The notes: generated by a model from the sequence alone, not told the origin. Positions 1 through 9,628 are shown, counted from the stretch's first letter. The stretch: DNA of 64,000 bases from Deltaproteobacteria bacterium (GCA_016219185.1 JACRBZ010000022.1:23882-87881); one strand, 5' to 3'. Translations and numbers: made by a program.

Positions 1-931
1 CCGCCAGTTGACACAGAGGATCAACAGATCCGGTCTCCGTGGTTCCGGCAATTCCCACAACAGCCAGAACTCGGGTTTTTTTGCCGCTATCATGATACTC
101 AGCAATCTTTTGCCTCAGACAATTCAGGTCCATCCGGTTATGCGCGTCAACCTCAACCGCGATCACATTCCGGTTCCCAATTCCCAGAACTCCGCCCGCT
201 TTTTTAAGGGAGTAATGACCTAATCTGGATACCAGCACAACCAGCCGTTCAATTCCATACGCCCGGTAGGCTGCCGAAAGCCCTTCTTTCTCAATTCCCT
301 CAAAATGATCTCTGGCAGCCAGTAATGAATTGCGGGCGACCCAGAGCGCCGTGATATTGGCCAGCGTCCCGTCTTCAATAAAACACCCCAGCGAGGTCTG
401 CGGGTTCTGCACATGCTGCTGATAGAAGGCCTCGCTTTCCTGATATATCAGACGATGAATCTTGGCCAGTACCTGCTTTTCAATAACGGAGACCACCTTT
501 GAAGTCTCCAGCTTGATGACATTCTGATTCAGGGCCGCAATAATCGTTTTAAGATGAACCATGAAAAAAGGAAGGGCCGAAGTCATGTGTCCCACAAAAT
601 ATGGAGAGGCTACATTCACCGCATGAGGGGCGATATCTTCTATCAGATCGGTAATCACATCGGCCAGTTTTTTTTCCGGATGTTTTCCGATCGTTGAACT
701 GGTAAAGTGTTCCGACAATTCCTTCAAACTGATTTCCTGGGTGACGCCAACATGCCGGGTTAAAAATTCATGAAGTCCGAACAGAATCTTTTCCATGTAC
801 TTCAACAGTGTCAGCCGCGCGGCATCGCTTTCCGGCCGAATAAAGATTCGCATCAGGGCATCGCGGTCAGCAACCAGTTGTGTGGACCTATGCCTGGAAA
901 CCGGATGTTTTGAGAGATTAGAAGTTGTCAT
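1..931 (-). CDS. PLP-dependent decarboxylase (group II, PanP/glutamate decarboxylase-like), 3' end cut by window
   Basis: An open frame runs from an ATG at 931 to the window edge (310 codons, no stop), so the C-terminal part is missing. Recognisable parts are the conserved segment FVGHMTSALPFFM (about residue 120), the substrate/PLP region ALNQN, the GTLANITALWVARN block, and the HYSLKKA motif whose His stacks on PLP in group II decarboxylases, followed by VVGIAGTTETGSVDP. The PLP-binding lysine would lie beyond the edge. The pattern is closest in my memory to the putative pyridoxal-dependent aspartate 1-decarboxylase PanP, which makes beta-alanine for pantothenate; glutamate or another amino acid is possible. 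The gene is divergent from the STAS gene at 1068. Confidence 0.85.
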   Translation of the reverse strand, partial: MTTSNLSKHPVSRHRSTQLVADRDALMRIFIRPESDAARLTLLKYMEKILFGLHEFLTRHVGVTQEISLKELSEHFTSSTIGKHPEKKLADVITDLIEDIAPHAVNVASPYFVGHMTSALPFFMVHLKTIIAALNQNVIKLETSKVVSVIEKQVLAKIHRLIYQESEAFYQQHVQNPQTSLGCFIEDGTLANITALWVARNSLLAARDHFEGIEKEGLSAAYRAYGIERLVVLVSRLGHYSLKKAGGVLGIGNRNVIAVEVDAHNRMDLNCLRQKIAEYHDSGKKTRVLAVVGIAGTTETGSVDPLCQLA

Positions 932-1067
932 AAATCATGGCCTCATAAAACGTCAAAGATAATTTGATCATAATCTTATTGATTTTATCATGTGGGTTAT
1001 TATAGGAATCATTTAACGATCAATTCATTATTGTGATAACCTTATAGCAAGCAATCAGGAGAATTTC

Positions 1068-1403
1068 ATGGAAATAATTAAATCCGGAAAAGAAAACAAT
1101 GCGCTCATAGTCAAGATCAGCGGAAGAATGGATGCTGTAACTGCTCCAGAATTTGAAAAAGCTTTAGGCGCGTGGATTGATGAAAGTGAAAAATACTTCG
1201 TAGTGGATCTAAGTTCTTTGGAGTATATCAGCAGCGCCGGCCTTAGGAGCATTCTGATTATCGCGAAAAAACTGAAAGCTCTGAACGGAAAGATTGTTCT
1301 GGCAGCCATGGAGGAATCTGTAAACGAAGTTTTCGAGATTTCAGGGTTTAATTCCATTATTCCCATTAATGACTCTGTGCAGGCCGCAATCCGTCACTTT
1401 TAA
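1068..1403 (+). CDS. STAS-domain anti-sigma factor antagonist
   Basis: This 111-residue protein is a single STAS domain, the size of SpoIIAA/RsbV. It has the conserved strand VVDLSSLEYISSAGLRS with the serine pair at about residues 55-56, where such proteins are phosphorylated by a partner kinase. A ribosome site (AGGAGA) sits seven bases before the ATG. The next gene, 64 bp downstream, is an RsbW-type kinase, so the two should form a partner-switch pair. In Gram-negative anaerobes such pairs often control output other than a sigma factor, and no sigma factor or PP2C phosphatase is adjacent here, so the final target is unknown. Confidence 0.9.
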   Translation: MEIIKSGKENNALIVKISGRMDAVTAPEFEKALGAWIDESEKYFVVDLSSLEYISSAGLRSILIIAKKLKALNGKIVLAAMEESVNEVFEISGFNSIIPINDSVQAAIRHF

Positions 1404-1466
1404 CAATTTTTATAACGGATCAATTTCGGAATCCGTAACATCCAACTGGAATTTTCGGGGTCTTCC

Positions 1467-1880
1467 ATGTCCAGTATTCAACTACCAGCTAAAATAGAAA
1501 ACATGGAGCTATTGGTTCAGTTTATTTCTGACATTGCCAGAAAACTTGGCTTTTCTGGCAAACGCGTCAAGGAAATCGAGTTGGCCACTGAAGAGGCACT
1601 TGTAAACATCATCAATTATGCCTATCCGGATCATTCCGGCGATATCAAGGTTACCTGCACGCAAGATCCATCCAAAGCACTTGTTATTAAAATCGAAGAT
1701 ACCGGCATAGCCTTTGATATCTCCTCTTTAAAAGATCCTGATATTTCCGCTGGCATCTCTGACCGAGAAGTAGGGGGCCTTGGCGTTTTTCTGATCCGAA
1801 AATTAATGGACAAGGTCCGGTACCACCGTAAAAACAAAAAAAACATTCTTGAATTGGTTATTCATATCCCCACGAAATAA
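1467..1880 (+). CDS. RsbW-type serine-protein kinase / anti-sigma factor (HATPase)
   Basis: The 137 residues form one GHKL ATPase domain. The N-box is ELATEEALVNIINYAYPD (about residues 42-59, with the conserved E and N), the G1 region is IEDTGIAFD, and the G2 region is VGGLGVFLIRKLMD. It has no histidine phospho-acceptor domain, which separates it from sensor kinases and fits the RsbW/SpoIIAB class that phosphorylates a STAS partner on serine. The partner is very likely the gene immediately upstream (1068-1403). The DHH gene follows 91 bp later on the same strand and may be cotranscribed. Confidence 0.88.
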   Translation: MSSIQLPAKIENMELLVQFISDIARKLGFSGKRVKEIELATEEALVNIINYAYPDHSGDIKVTCTQDPSKALVIKIEDTGIAFDISSLKDPDISAGISDREVGGLGVFLIRKLMDKVRYHRKNKKNILELVIHIPTK

Positions 1881-1971
1881 TCTTCAGAAGGCTGACGACA
1901 CAAAAAAATGGATAACGTTTGCTGAGCATTCCAGACTTATAAAAATATATTTTTTGCCAATTAAGGATATT

Positions 1972-2862
1972 ATGAGAATTGTAACCCGATCCGATTTTGA
2001 CAGCGTGGTCTGCGCTGTCCTTCTCTATGAAGCTTTGAATATTCATGAGCCAGTCAAGTGGGTTGAGCCCAGTGATATCCAAAAAGGCCTTGTGGATATT
2101 CATGAAGGCGATATTATCGCCAATCTTCCATTCGCTCCAGGCTGTTCCCTATGGTTTGATCACCATTTTTCCAATCAGGGAGCGCAATCCTTCACAGGCG
2201 TTTTTCGAATAGCTCCTTCTGCCGCAGGAATCATTTTTGACCATTACCGCGACAGATTTCAACGGGATTATACGGAACTGGTTCAGGCCGCTGATAAAAT
2301 TGATTCAGCGGATCTGACTCAGGAAGAGGTACTATACCCGGAACGCCATCCCTATATCCTGCTTTCCATGACCATCGGCAGCCAAATCAACTCCGATGAA
2401 CCTTACTGGAACCATCTGGTTGATCTTTTAAGAATCCTGCCGATCCATAAAGTCATGGAAGATCAAGCGGTGAAAGCCCACTGCAATGCGGTTATCAATG
2501 AAAACATCAAGTATCAAACCCATCTCAAAGAACGCACCCAATGCCTCGGTCATGTTGCGGTTACTGACTTTCGCTCCTTAACTCCGCCCCCTTCCGGAAA
2601 CCGCTTTATGGTCTATTCCCTGTTTCCCGAGTGCTCGGTTCAGGTAAAGATACGCCTCGATTCCAATCGCCCCGATATGGTCCTGGTCAGCGTGGGTCAC
2701 AGCATTTTTAACAAGACCTGCAAGGTCAACGTCGGTCAGCTGCTGACTATATATGAAGGCGGCGGCCATAAAGCCGCAGGCGCATGCCGTTTTCACATCT
2801 CCAAGGCAGATCAGTACATCCCTCAAATTCTGGATGCCCTCATGCGGAATTCAGATCACTGA
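1972..2862 (+). CDS. DHH-family phosphoesterase (exopolyphosphatase-like)
   Basis: Starting at the ATG at 1972 gives 296 residues. The frame is open further upstream, but that part overlaps the RsbW gene and encodes no domain. The protein begins with MRIVTRSDFDS, supplying the first aspartates (D8, D10), then carries the family signature DHH at residues 63-65 (LWFDHHFSNQ), and ends with a DHHA1-type GGGHKAAGACRF nucleotide-binding loop. This is the layout of small stand-alone DHH/DHHA1 proteins that hydrolyse pyrophosphate, oligonucleotides (nanoRNase) or cyclic dinucleotides. The substrate cannot be told from the sequence. Its place behind a STAS/RsbW pair may be chance. Confidence 0.85.
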   Translation: MRIVTRSDFDSVVCAVLLYEALNIHEPVKWVEPSDIQKGLVDIHEGDIIANLPFAPGCSLWFDHHFSNQGAQSFTGVFRIAPSAAGIIFDHYRDRFQRDYTELVQAADKIDSADLTQEEVLYPERHPYILLSMTIGSQINSDEPYWNHLVDLLRILPIHKVMEDQAVKAHCNAVINENIKYQTHLKERTQCLGHVAVTDFRSLTPPPSGNRFMVYSLFPECSVQVKIRLDSNRPDMVLVSVGHSIFNKTCKVNVGQLLTIYEGGGHKAAGACRFHISKADQYIPQILDALMRNSDH

Positions 2863-2953
2863 CAGCCGCTACCCGCCAAAATTAAAAACCCAAAATCAAA
2901 AATATGCTCTGATCTTCTCAAATTCCGCAACGATATTCCGGAGCACGCCATCA

Positions 2954-3652
2954 TCAGGTAATTTTTAACCACATGCTGGCTTCGGTCCCAGAAGGCAGTC
3001 GATTAATCAATTCGATACGGCCTTCCATCTGGCTGAGCATCTTTCGAGAGATGGAAAGCCCTAACCCGGAATGGCCTTCCCGTGTGGTAAAAAATGGCAG
3101 AAATACTTTTGACTGGATTTCAGCAGGGATACCCGGCCCATTATCAAGGACCTGCACCACGAGACTGCCGGGATGCGTAAAGGCCGCCAGTTCAATTTCC
3201 GGTGATTCAGCCCCCGTAACCGCATCAACGGCATTGTCAAAAAGGTGGCCCAGAATCTGATAGATGGCTGCAGGACTGATCAGAATACTATAGGGTTCGG
3301 CCTGAATATGCTGCTTGAAACCGATCTGTTTTCCGGTAAGCCTGGATTCGGCCAGACCAACGCATTCTTTCCAGAAGGAAATCATGGGAATCTCTTGAGT
3401 TTCACCGACCACGGCGCGTGCGTAAGATCGCATGGCATCAAGGAATCTATGCTGGCGTCCGACCTGTTCCGATGCCCGATGCAAAAACTCCAGTTTGGTT
3501 GAATCGTTAAACGCTCCATAATTACTGATTAAAACATCCAAGGTCATATTCAACGTATTGACCGTGTTCCCGAATTCATGACGCAACGTGGAAAATATCT
3601 GCTCCAGATCTTCAATCAGGTGTGTCGTATCAGTCACGGCAGACGATCTCAT
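2954..3652 (-). CDS. Cytoplasmic sensor histidine kinase lacking a sensor domain
   Basis: This 232-residue protein holds only the kinase core. The H-box is TLRHEFGNTVN (His at about residue 25), the N-box is LFDNAVDAV, G1 is DNGPGIP, the F-box is FLPFFTT and G2 is HSGLGLSISRK. There is no membrane segment and no PAS, GAF or HAMP domain. It overlaps the stop of the response regulator upstream by four bases (ATGA), so the two are translationally coupled. Input is probably delivered through the regulator's PATAN or roadblock domains or through protein partners. The gene is convergent with the DHH gene. Confidence 0.9.
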   Translation of the reverse strand: MRSSAVTDTTHLIEDLEQIFSTLRHEFGNTVNTLNMTLDVLISNYGAFNDSTKLEFLHRASEQVGRQHRFLDAMRSYARAVVGETQEIPMISFWKECVGLAESRLTGKQIGFKQHIQAEPYSILISPAAIYQILGHLFDNAVDAVTGAESPEIELAAFTHPGSLVVQVLDNGPGIPAEIQSKVFLPFFTTREGHSGLGLSISRKMLSQMEGRIELINRLPSGTEASMWLKIT

Positions 3653-4917
3653 TCTCTCGAAAGCAGCTGCCGGATTTTATCCAGATATTTGACAATGACC
3701 AGCCGGACATTCCCCAGTGTGGACTGCCGATTCACCACAAGCCCTATATAATAGGATTTGGCCACCAGTCGGCAAACCATCCAGGCACTGCTAGCCTGAA
3801 TAATTGTTTCTTCAAGCTCTCCAGCCCCTTCGATGTCCTTCATGGATTTATCCAATAATCCCATTATCATGGAAGACTTTGCGGCAAATGCATCGGAAGG
3901 GATTTTAGAGGGGTTGTGTTCAGCGATTACAATGCCATCCATATCCATAAGGGCAATCATCATTACGCCATTCATCTCTGCCGCCATATTTTTGAAAAGA
4001 TCGGCAATCAGTTTCAAAGTTGGGTTACCAGTTCCGGGATGATCACATTCAGGCAAGCGATGCTCAATAACATCTTGATTTTCCTTGGGTAGCAAAACAG
4101 TCGGACCTGGACATTCCGGAATGATCCAATCCGGTTCAACAGCCTTCTGGGGTTCTATTGGGGGCAATTGGTCGTTGTCCATGTTTAATGAAATAAGGGT
4201 TTCTTCAATCGATTCATCAAAAACGCTTAAATCTTTTTCCTGATTTTTCTCGTCTTTCCGACGTGCAGCTTCCATCAGAATGTTCATCAGCTCTGAGTTA
4301 ATGCGCTTTGTGATTTTATGAACAGGAAGGTCCTTGAATGAAAGCCTTACCTGGGTCCACATGACCATCTCAATGGCAGCTTCTTCTCCCACCAGAGTAC
4401 CACAGACGGCATCATGCAAACGTCCCTGATAAAAAAAATATAAACCTCTTTTTTTTTGGGCACGAACTTCAAAAAGACAGGTTTTTTCTTCCATTTCGAT
4501 AAGCTGGAGAAAGCTCCCCACCGAGATTCCGGTTATGGTTCCGCTCTGAGAACTTCGCTGTAATCCTTCTTCAATGCTTTCAAACAGTTCATTAAAATCA
4601 ATCGGTTTATCCAAAAAACCAATGATACCAATGGATTCAAACTGCCCTTCGATTTCCCGGGTCCCATAAGCACTCATAACGATGGCGGGAATAGCGGGAA
4701 AATTTGCATTCATATAGACCAGAAGCTCAAATCCGCCCATTTCCGGCATTCGAATATCGGTCACCACCAGATCAATCGGATAGGTCGTTAGAATTCCAAT
4801 CGCTTTTTTTCCATCTTCTGCCGTAAAGAGATTAAAGCGGTCCTTATAAGGCTCAAAACCAGCCTTTATGCTGAGAAGTAAAGATGTTTCATCATCAACA
4901 ATCAGGACATTTTTCAT
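3649..4917 (-). CDS. Response regulator with PATAN (DUF4388) and Roadblock/LC7 domains
   Basis: The 422 residues show an N-terminal receiver domain with acidic pair D8/D9, phospho-acceptor D54 in VVTDIRMPEMGG, the conserved S82 (VMSAYG) and K104 (FLDKP). A DUF4388/PATAN-like region follows at about 130-230 (from SVGSFLQLIEMEEKTC to YFFYQGRLHDAVCG). After a charged linker there is a Roadblock/LC7 domain at about 310-420 (MMIALMDMDGIVIAEH). Roadblock/LC7 domains commonly associate with small Ras-like GTPases (MglA/MglB type) and PATAN with signalling scaffolds, so output is probably protein-protein interaction, not DNA binding; no helix-turn-helix is visible. It is coupled to the kinase downstream. 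Confidence 0.88.
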   Translation of the reverse strand: MKNVLIVDDETSLLLSIKAGFEPYKDRFNLFTAEDGKKAIGILTTYPIDLVVTDIRMPEMGGFELLVYMNANFPAIPAIVMSAYGTREIEGQFESIGIIGFLDKPIDFNELFESIEEGLQRSSQSGTITGISVGSFLQLIEMEEKTCLFEVRAQKKRGLYFFYQGRLHDAVCGTLVGEEAAIEMVMWTQVRLSFKDLPVHKITKRINSELMNILMEAARRKDEKNQEKDLSVFDESIEETLISLNMDNDQLPPIEPQKAVEPDWIIPECPGPTVLLPKENQDVIEHRLPECDHPGTGNPTLKLIADLFKNMAAEMNGVMMIALMDMDGIVIAEHNPSKIPSDAFAAKSSMIMGLLDKSMKDIEGAGELEETIIQASSAWMVCRLVAKSYYIGLVVNRQSTLGNVRLVIVKYLDKIRQLLSRE

Positions 4918-5027
4918 GAGTTTTCTGACTCCGGAGAAGGTCGTAAAAAAAAATCAAAAACGAATTTCTCTTTATCGGCAAAAATAGAAAACAGGACATC
5001 TTAAAACACGTTCGATTTGCAGATCCG

Positions 5028-5426
5028 TCATCCTTCAAAAGACGCAGAAATATATAACTGCGGCGGTGTGATGAGGTGTTTTTTTACAAAACACATTTCA
5101 GCGGTTCGAATAACTGCTGATTTGTATTTTTCCGGAAAACCCGAAGGCAGCTTGATCTGAATATCGATTTTTTCAACCATATGCGTGGCAGCATTCCGGA
5201 TAAAACTGAGAATCAGACGAAGATCTGCCGTATCAATCCGACGTTCATTGCAAAAAGAAGAAACATAAATCCCCGCGCAAGTGCCGATAGATGCCAGAAA
5301 GAGGTCAAACGGTTCTGGCGCGGTATTTTCCCCGCCTTCGCTAACAGGTTGATCCGTATGAACCGTAAACCCTTTATAATTTGAATCCACTTTTTTATTA
5401 CCAGGGAACGTGATCATCATATCCAT
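5028..5426 (-). CDS. OsmC/Ohr-family protein
   Basis: The family begins with a short lead strand, and the ATG at 5426 is preceded by AGGAGAT at proper spacing, so I prefer this 132-residue form to the longer open frame starting at 5504. The sequence has the OsmC features: a GENTAPEPFDLFLASIGTC segment carrying the first cysteine on the central helix and a second cysteine a turn-pair later (VSSFCNERR). These are the peroxidatic and resolving positions in OsmC/Ohr thiol peroxidases. The closest type is the YhfA-like OsmC subgroup, often of unknown substrate. It lies 110 bp upstream of the regulator/kinase pair on the same strand. Confidence 0.88.
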   Translation of the reverse strand: MDMMITFPGNKKVDSNYKGFTVHTDQPVSEGGENTAPEPFDLFLASIGTCAGIYVSSFCNERRIDTADLRLILSFIRNAATHMVEKIDIQIKLPSGFPEKYKSAVIRTAEMCFVKKHLITPPQLYISASFEG

Positions 5427-5637
5427 CGTCAGATCTCCTATCGTGTTTAAAGGCACATCATTGAAAAACAGGATCCGGCAAGTCGGGCTTCTTACCTGAG
5501 ACAATGGGGCGCCTCGTTTTTCTGTCGGCTGCCCCGCTTCCTTATTTCGTTGTGCTGGAAACCCAGGGGTTATATGAATCCCGATCCACGTTTTTCTTAT
5601 GCTTTTTACTGTAATAAATCAATAATGAACATTGCTG

Positions 5638-6072
5638 TTACATCACCAGCACCGCCAGCAGTCCATAACGAATCAGTTTGCCGACGAATACAAGCAGCAA
5701 AAAAACGCCGAAATGGATGCGGAGCAGTCCGCCTGCCAGGCAGAGCGGATCCCCCACAATGGGAAGCCAGGAAAACAACAGGGACCATGCCCCGAACTTT
5801 GCGTAGAACATTTCAGCGCGTTTCCGTGAAAGCTCATCAAATCGAAGCAGTTTCCGAATCACCCAGGCGCTGCCATAAGCACCAATCCCATAAGTGGTGC
5901 AGGCCCCCAGGGTATTACCCGCTGTAGCCGTGGACACGGAAAGAACAGGATCGAATCCTTTTATAACCATTGCAACCAGAAGCCATTCCGAGCCAAGGGG
6001 AATAATGGTGGAAGCCAAAAAACTTAATATAAAGAGCACGCCATAGCCATAATGCGATAAAAATGTCATCAT
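5638..6072 (-). CDS. DedA/YqaA-type SNARE-associated membrane protein
   Basis: This 144-residue protein has about four hydrophobic segments and the typical YqaA pattern: a first helix ending in STIIPLGSEWLL, a GNTLGACTTYGIGAYG glycine-rich re-entrant stretch, and FSWLPIVGDPLCLAGGLLR near the end. DedA proteins reside in the inner membrane and are linked to lipid flipping and envelope homeostasis. The small YqaA subgroup has the core without the longer termini, and length here is normal for it. The start at 6072 lacks a strong ribosome site. It is divergent from the small membrane gene at 6208. Confidence 0.88.
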   Translation of the reverse strand: MMTFLSHYGYGVLFILSFLASTIIPLGSEWLLVAMVIKGFDPVLSVSTATAGNTLGACTTYGIGAYGSAWVIRKLLRFDELSRKRAEMFYAKFGAWSLLFSWLPIVGDPLCLAGGLLRIHFGVFLLLVFVGKLIRYGLLAVLVM

Positions 6073-6207
6073 TAAAAACAGATACCCTGATGCGGTTGAA
6101 GCGACATGTCGGAAAAAAATTCTCGGCCCGTCGGCTCCTGGCGACTTTCATATAAACGTCTATTGACCCGATTTGCCTTCTACTATAAATTATAATGATG
6201 GAAGAAT

Positions 6208-6408
6208 ATGAAGTCGTCAACAGTGAAAGGCTATAGTGTGACACGTTTTTATATTTTTATTTTAAGAGTCATTCTGGGAGCGGCATTTGCGGTAATTCTC
6301 ATGCGCATGTTTTATCCCCAAACCCAGATGATTTATACAGTGGGACTTTGGGGGCTTCTGGTAGGTATGGCCTATGTGTTTGAATATTTAAGAGCAAGGA
6401 AACCATAA
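6208..6408 (+). CDS. Small hypothetical membrane protein
   Basis: The 66 residues contain two hydrophobic segments (about 14-31 and 38-58) and end in a basic tail (YLRARKP). I recognise no family. It ends 41 bp before selB on the same strand and may be the first gene of that operon. The ATG at 6208 has only a weak purine stretch before it, and a GTG at 6235 is an alternative start that would remove nine residues. It could be a real small membrane protein or a leader-type ORF; coding is supported mainly by the coherent two-helix hydrophobic pattern and spacing. Confidence 0.55.
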   Translation: MKSSTVKGYSVTRFYIFILRVILGAAFAVILMRMFYPQTQMIYTVGLWGLLVGMAYVFEYLRARKP

Positions 6409-6449
6409 ACACATTGCCCGGAAAATCACGCTGAAGGAGCAACATACCA

Positions 6450-8360
6450 TTGAAACAGATCATTCTTGGAACAGCCGGACATATCGATCATGGGAAAACC
6501 AGCCTGATCAAGGCGTTGACCGGTATCAACACGGACAGATTAAAAGAAGAACAACTCAGGGGCATTACGATTGAACTGGGATTTGCATCCATGGATCTTC
6601 CCAGTGGGCAACACATTGGCATTGTGGATGTTCCAGGACATGAGAAATTCGTCAAAACCATGGTGGCTGGCGCCACCGGCATCGATATGGTTGTCATGGT
6701 GATTGCCGCCGATGAAGGTATCATGCCGCAGACCCGCGAACACATGGAAATTTGCACGCTCCTTAACATTCAGCACGGCCTGGTTGTTCTGACCAAAAGA
6801 GACATGGTGGATGAAGAATGGCTGGAACTGGTCATAGAAGATGTCCGATCTTTTGCCGCGGGGTCCTTTCTCGAAGACGCCCCCATCCTGCCGGTTTCTT
6901 CCACCACCGGTCAAGGCATTCCTGAACTCATACAGGCCCTTGAAACCCTGAGTGCCTCGATTCCCGAACGTTCGACAACCAATTTATTCAGGCTCCCGGT
7001 GGACCGGGTCTTTACCATGAAGGGATTTGGAACGGTCATTACCGGGACGCTGATATCCGGAATGATTCGCGTGGGTGATCCGATCATGATTTACCCCTCG
7101 GGTGTCACCTCCAAAGTCAGGGGAATTCAGGTGCACAATGCCAGCGTGGAACAAGCGGTTTCGGGGATGCGAACCGCCATCAATTTCCAGGGACTTGAAA
7201 AAGCATCCATTAACCGCGGTGATGTGCTTTCCAGCCCGAATGCACTGACTTCAAGCTTTATGGTGGATATCAGGCTCCATTATTTAAAAAGCAATAAAAA
7301 GCCCGTAAAAAATCGAACACGAATCAGATTTCATACCGGAACCAGCGAGGTTTTGGGAAACCTGATCCTTCTGGACAGTGAAGAGCTCTCTCCTGGCGAC
7401 GCTACTGCAGCTCAGCTTCGACTCGATGCGCCGGTTGCGGTGGTCAAAGATGACCGGTTTGTGATCCGAAGTTATTCGCCGGTTCGAACCATCGGTGGCG
7501 GCAGCATTCTTAATCCCATTCCTCAAAAACACAAGCGCTTTAAACCCGAAATCTTTTCAGGCATTCAAAAACTTGGCGATCTCTCCCCCGAAGAAGTAAT
7601 CACGTATCATGCTGAAGACGCAGGCTATCAAGGCATCAGTTTTTCCGATCTTCGAATCATGACCAATATCTCGGATAAAAAACTGGATGGATCCATTCAG
7701 CGGCTGCTGTCGGATAAGGTGCTTCTATTGATCGACAGAGACCAACGCATTTTCATTCATCAGAGCTGTTTTGAACAACTGACATCCGAGGCATGCAGCC
7801 TGCTGAGTGCTTTTCATAAATCCAACCCGCTGAAACCTGGTATGCCCAAAGAAGAGCTGAAATCCAGACTGCCCCTTCAGATCAGCACCAAACTCTTTAC
7901 CCTGATGAGTCAACAAATGGTCAAATCCGGTCGGTTAATCCAGGAAGAAAACATGATTCGCCTGTCAACCCATTCGGTTTTACTGGGTCAGGATCAGACG
8001 GATGTTCGCAAAAAAATCCTGGACGCCTATCAGCAGAATGGCCTCACGCCTCCTTATTTCAAGGAATTCTGTAAAACAGAAAACCTGGATACGGCAAAAT
8101 CAAAAGAAGTTCTTCACGTATTGATTGATGAAGGCTTGATTGTCAAAATAAAAGACGATCTTTATTTCCATCAGGAAGCCATCCAAATGATCAAGAAAAA
8201 GCTGGTTGAGTTCTTGAACATCCACGGTGAAATCACGACGCCCCAGTTTAAGGATATGACTGGCGCATCCCGAAAATTTGTGATACCGATCATCGAATAT
8301 TTTGATGCACGGAATGTGACCATTCGTGTTGGAGATATTCGAAAACTCAGGAACGGATAA
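6450..8360 (+). CDS. selB: Selenocysteine-specific translation elongation factor SelB
   Basis: SelB brings Sec-tRNA(Sec) to UGA codons that are followed by a SECIS hairpin. The 636 residues start at a TTG with AAGGAGC upstream. The GTPase P-loop is GHIDHGKTS (residues 10-18), followed by a switch region with [18 protein letters not shown] and the TKRD guanine-specificity motif near 115. EF-Tu-like beta-barrels follow, and the C-terminal third is a string of winged-helix domains, which bind the SECIS loop. The end, [20 protein letters not shown], is the typical last winged helix. Full length for the family. A gene carrying an in-frame UGA and a SECIS-like hairpin lies two genes downstream. No selA, selC or selD is seen in the window. 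Confidence 0.97.
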   Translation: MKQIILGTAGHIDHGKTSLIKALTGINTDRLKEEQLRGITIELGFASMDLPSGQHIGIVDVPGHEKFVKTMVAGATGIDMVVMVIAADEGIMPQTREHMEICTLLNIQHGLVVLTKRDMVDEEWLELVIEDVRSFAAGSFLEDAPILPVSSTTGQGIPELIQALETLSASIPERSTTNLFRLPVDRVFTMKGFGTVITGTLISGMIRVGDPIMIYPSGVTSKVRGIQVHNASVEQAVSGMRTAINFQGLEKASINRGDVLSSPNALTSSFMVDIRLHYLKSNKKPVKNRTRIRFHTGTSEVLGNLILLDSEELSPGDATAAQLRLDAPVAVVKDDRFVIRSYSPVRTIGGGSILNPIPQKHKRFKPEIFSGIQKLGDLSPEEVITYHAEDAGYQGISFSDLRIMTNISDKKLDGSIQRLLSDKVLLLIDRDQRIFIHQSCFEQLTSEACSLLSAFHKSNPLKPGMPKEELKSRLPLQISTKLFTLMSQQMVKSGRLIQEENMIRLSTHSVLLGQDQTDVRKKILDAYQQNGLTPPYFKEFCKTENLDTAKSKEVLHVLIDEGLIVKIKDDLYFHQEAIQMIKKKLVEFLNIHGEITTPQFKDMTGASRKFVIPIIEYFDARNVTIRVGDIRKLRNG

Positions 8361-8371
8361 AAGGAGAAATC

Positions 8372-9604
8372 ATGGAAGCATTTAAAAAATTTGCCACACA
8401 ACGGATCGTGACCGGCCTGCTGATAGCGGTTGCAGTCTTATGGCTTACTGGGACCGTACTGGGGCTTCTCAGCAAATCCGAACCTCCCGTTACTGTCCCG
8501 CCACTGGAACAATCCACCGCTGTCCAAATCCCTTCTCCCAAAAAGCCCGAAGCCTCGCATACCCAGGCAGCCGAAGAAATCCCAAAAACCGATTCCACGG
8601 AACATATCACGCCAAGACCGTCCCCTGCAAAGGAATCCAAATCTCAACCAAACACGCAACTGCATACCGATGCAGGCAAACCGGCTCAGGCTGCTTCACC
8701 TATAGATGGTAGGATGTCAACGCTGAACGAATCCGGGACCGACGCAGGCAAACCGGTTCAGACTGTTTCGTCTGCTCCTGCAAAACCAGCCGTCCACTCG
8801 CCTGCAGCGACCCCTCATGCCCTGGATTCATCCAAGTCCATGGTTAAAAAAACCCCGGGCGTTGCATTTGTTACAGCCACCATCAAGCCTCTTTCCTATG
8901 AATTGAATGATCGTTTCTGGGGATGGCGGCCCAATGATATTTTAAACTTCACGGATAATGTGAATAATTTTCAGCTTGGCGTTCTTGAAGTTACGCGAAG
9001 AACCACCGTTATCCTGACCGAGCGTCTTTCAAGGACCGGAAGCGTGGAATCCCTGAATAAGAATTTGGAACGCGCCATGGACTGGTTGATGACCAAACCC
9101 GAGCGCTACTGGTTTCCTTCACCCGAATCCCGCTATCAGGATGCACTGGCTGAACTTGCCGCTTATAAATACAATCTTGAAAAAGGCGATGCTGTTTTTT
9201 ATACCCGCGCAGATAACCTGCTGCCGCTTCTTACGGCCTATGACAATTTATTGGGAAGCTGCGATGAGAACCTGATCAAAACCAAGGAATCAAATGGCGA
9301 ACCGGTTAGCTGGTTCAGAGTAGATGACTATTTTTATTATGCAAAAGGCGTTGCGAGCGCCCTGGAAACCATTCTTGAAGCTGTTCTTGAGGACTTTCAG
9401 CCTACACTTGAAACCCGTCACGGCACTGAAATTCTTCATCATGCCATTGCATCCTGTCACCGGGCTTCAGAAATTGATCCCTGGTTTTTTGTTACGGACA
9501 GCGATTACAGCGGAATTCTGGCCAATCACCGGGCCAACATGGCAGCACCCATCAGTCATGCCCGCTTTTACATTCAAGTCCTGATCGCCGTTTTATCCAC
9601 ATAA
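8372..9604 (+). CDS. DUF2333-family membrane-anchored protein
   Basis: This 410-residue protein has one N-terminal membrane helix (about 13-33), a proline/lysine-rich linker to about residue 155 that includes two copies of DAGKPxQ, and a C-terminal DUF2333 region beginning near YELNDRFWGWRPNDI and continuing through NFQLGVLEVTRRT to the end. The topology suggests a large periplasmic domain on a flexible stalk. The biochemical role of DUF2333 is not known to me. It starts 11 bp after selB with AAGGAGA as ribosome site and is followed 24 bp later by the Sec-rhodanese gene, so it is surely in the same operon. Family assignment is by recognition of the conserved tryptophan-rich start of the domain. 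Confidence 0.85.
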   Translation: MEAFKKFATQRIVTGLLIAVAVLWLTGTVLGLLSKSEPPVTVPPLEQSTAVQIPSPKKPEASHTQAAEEIPKTDSTEHITPRPSPAKESKSQPNTQLHTDAGKPAQAASPIDGRMSTLNESGTDAGKPVQTVSSAPAKPAVHSPAATPHALDSSKSMVKKTPGVAFVTATIKPLSYELNDRFWGWRPNDILNFTDNVNNFQLGVLEVTRRTTVILTERLSRTGSVESLNKNLERAMDWLMTKPERYWFPSPESRYQDALAELAAYKYNLEKGDAVFYTRADNLLPLLTAYDNLLGSCDENLIKTKESNGEPVSWFRVDDYFYYAKGVASALETILEAVLEDFQPTLETRHGTEILHHAIASCHRASEIDPWFFVTDSDYSGILANHRANMAAPISHARFYIQVLIAVLST

Positions 9605-9628
9605 CGCGATTGCACGGAGAGATAAAAA

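Noticed and set aside
1849..1971. Longer N-terminus for the DHH protein
   Set aside because: The extra 41 codons overlap the RsbW gene and read as low-quality hydrophobic sequence; MRIVTRSDFDS at 1972 is the family start.
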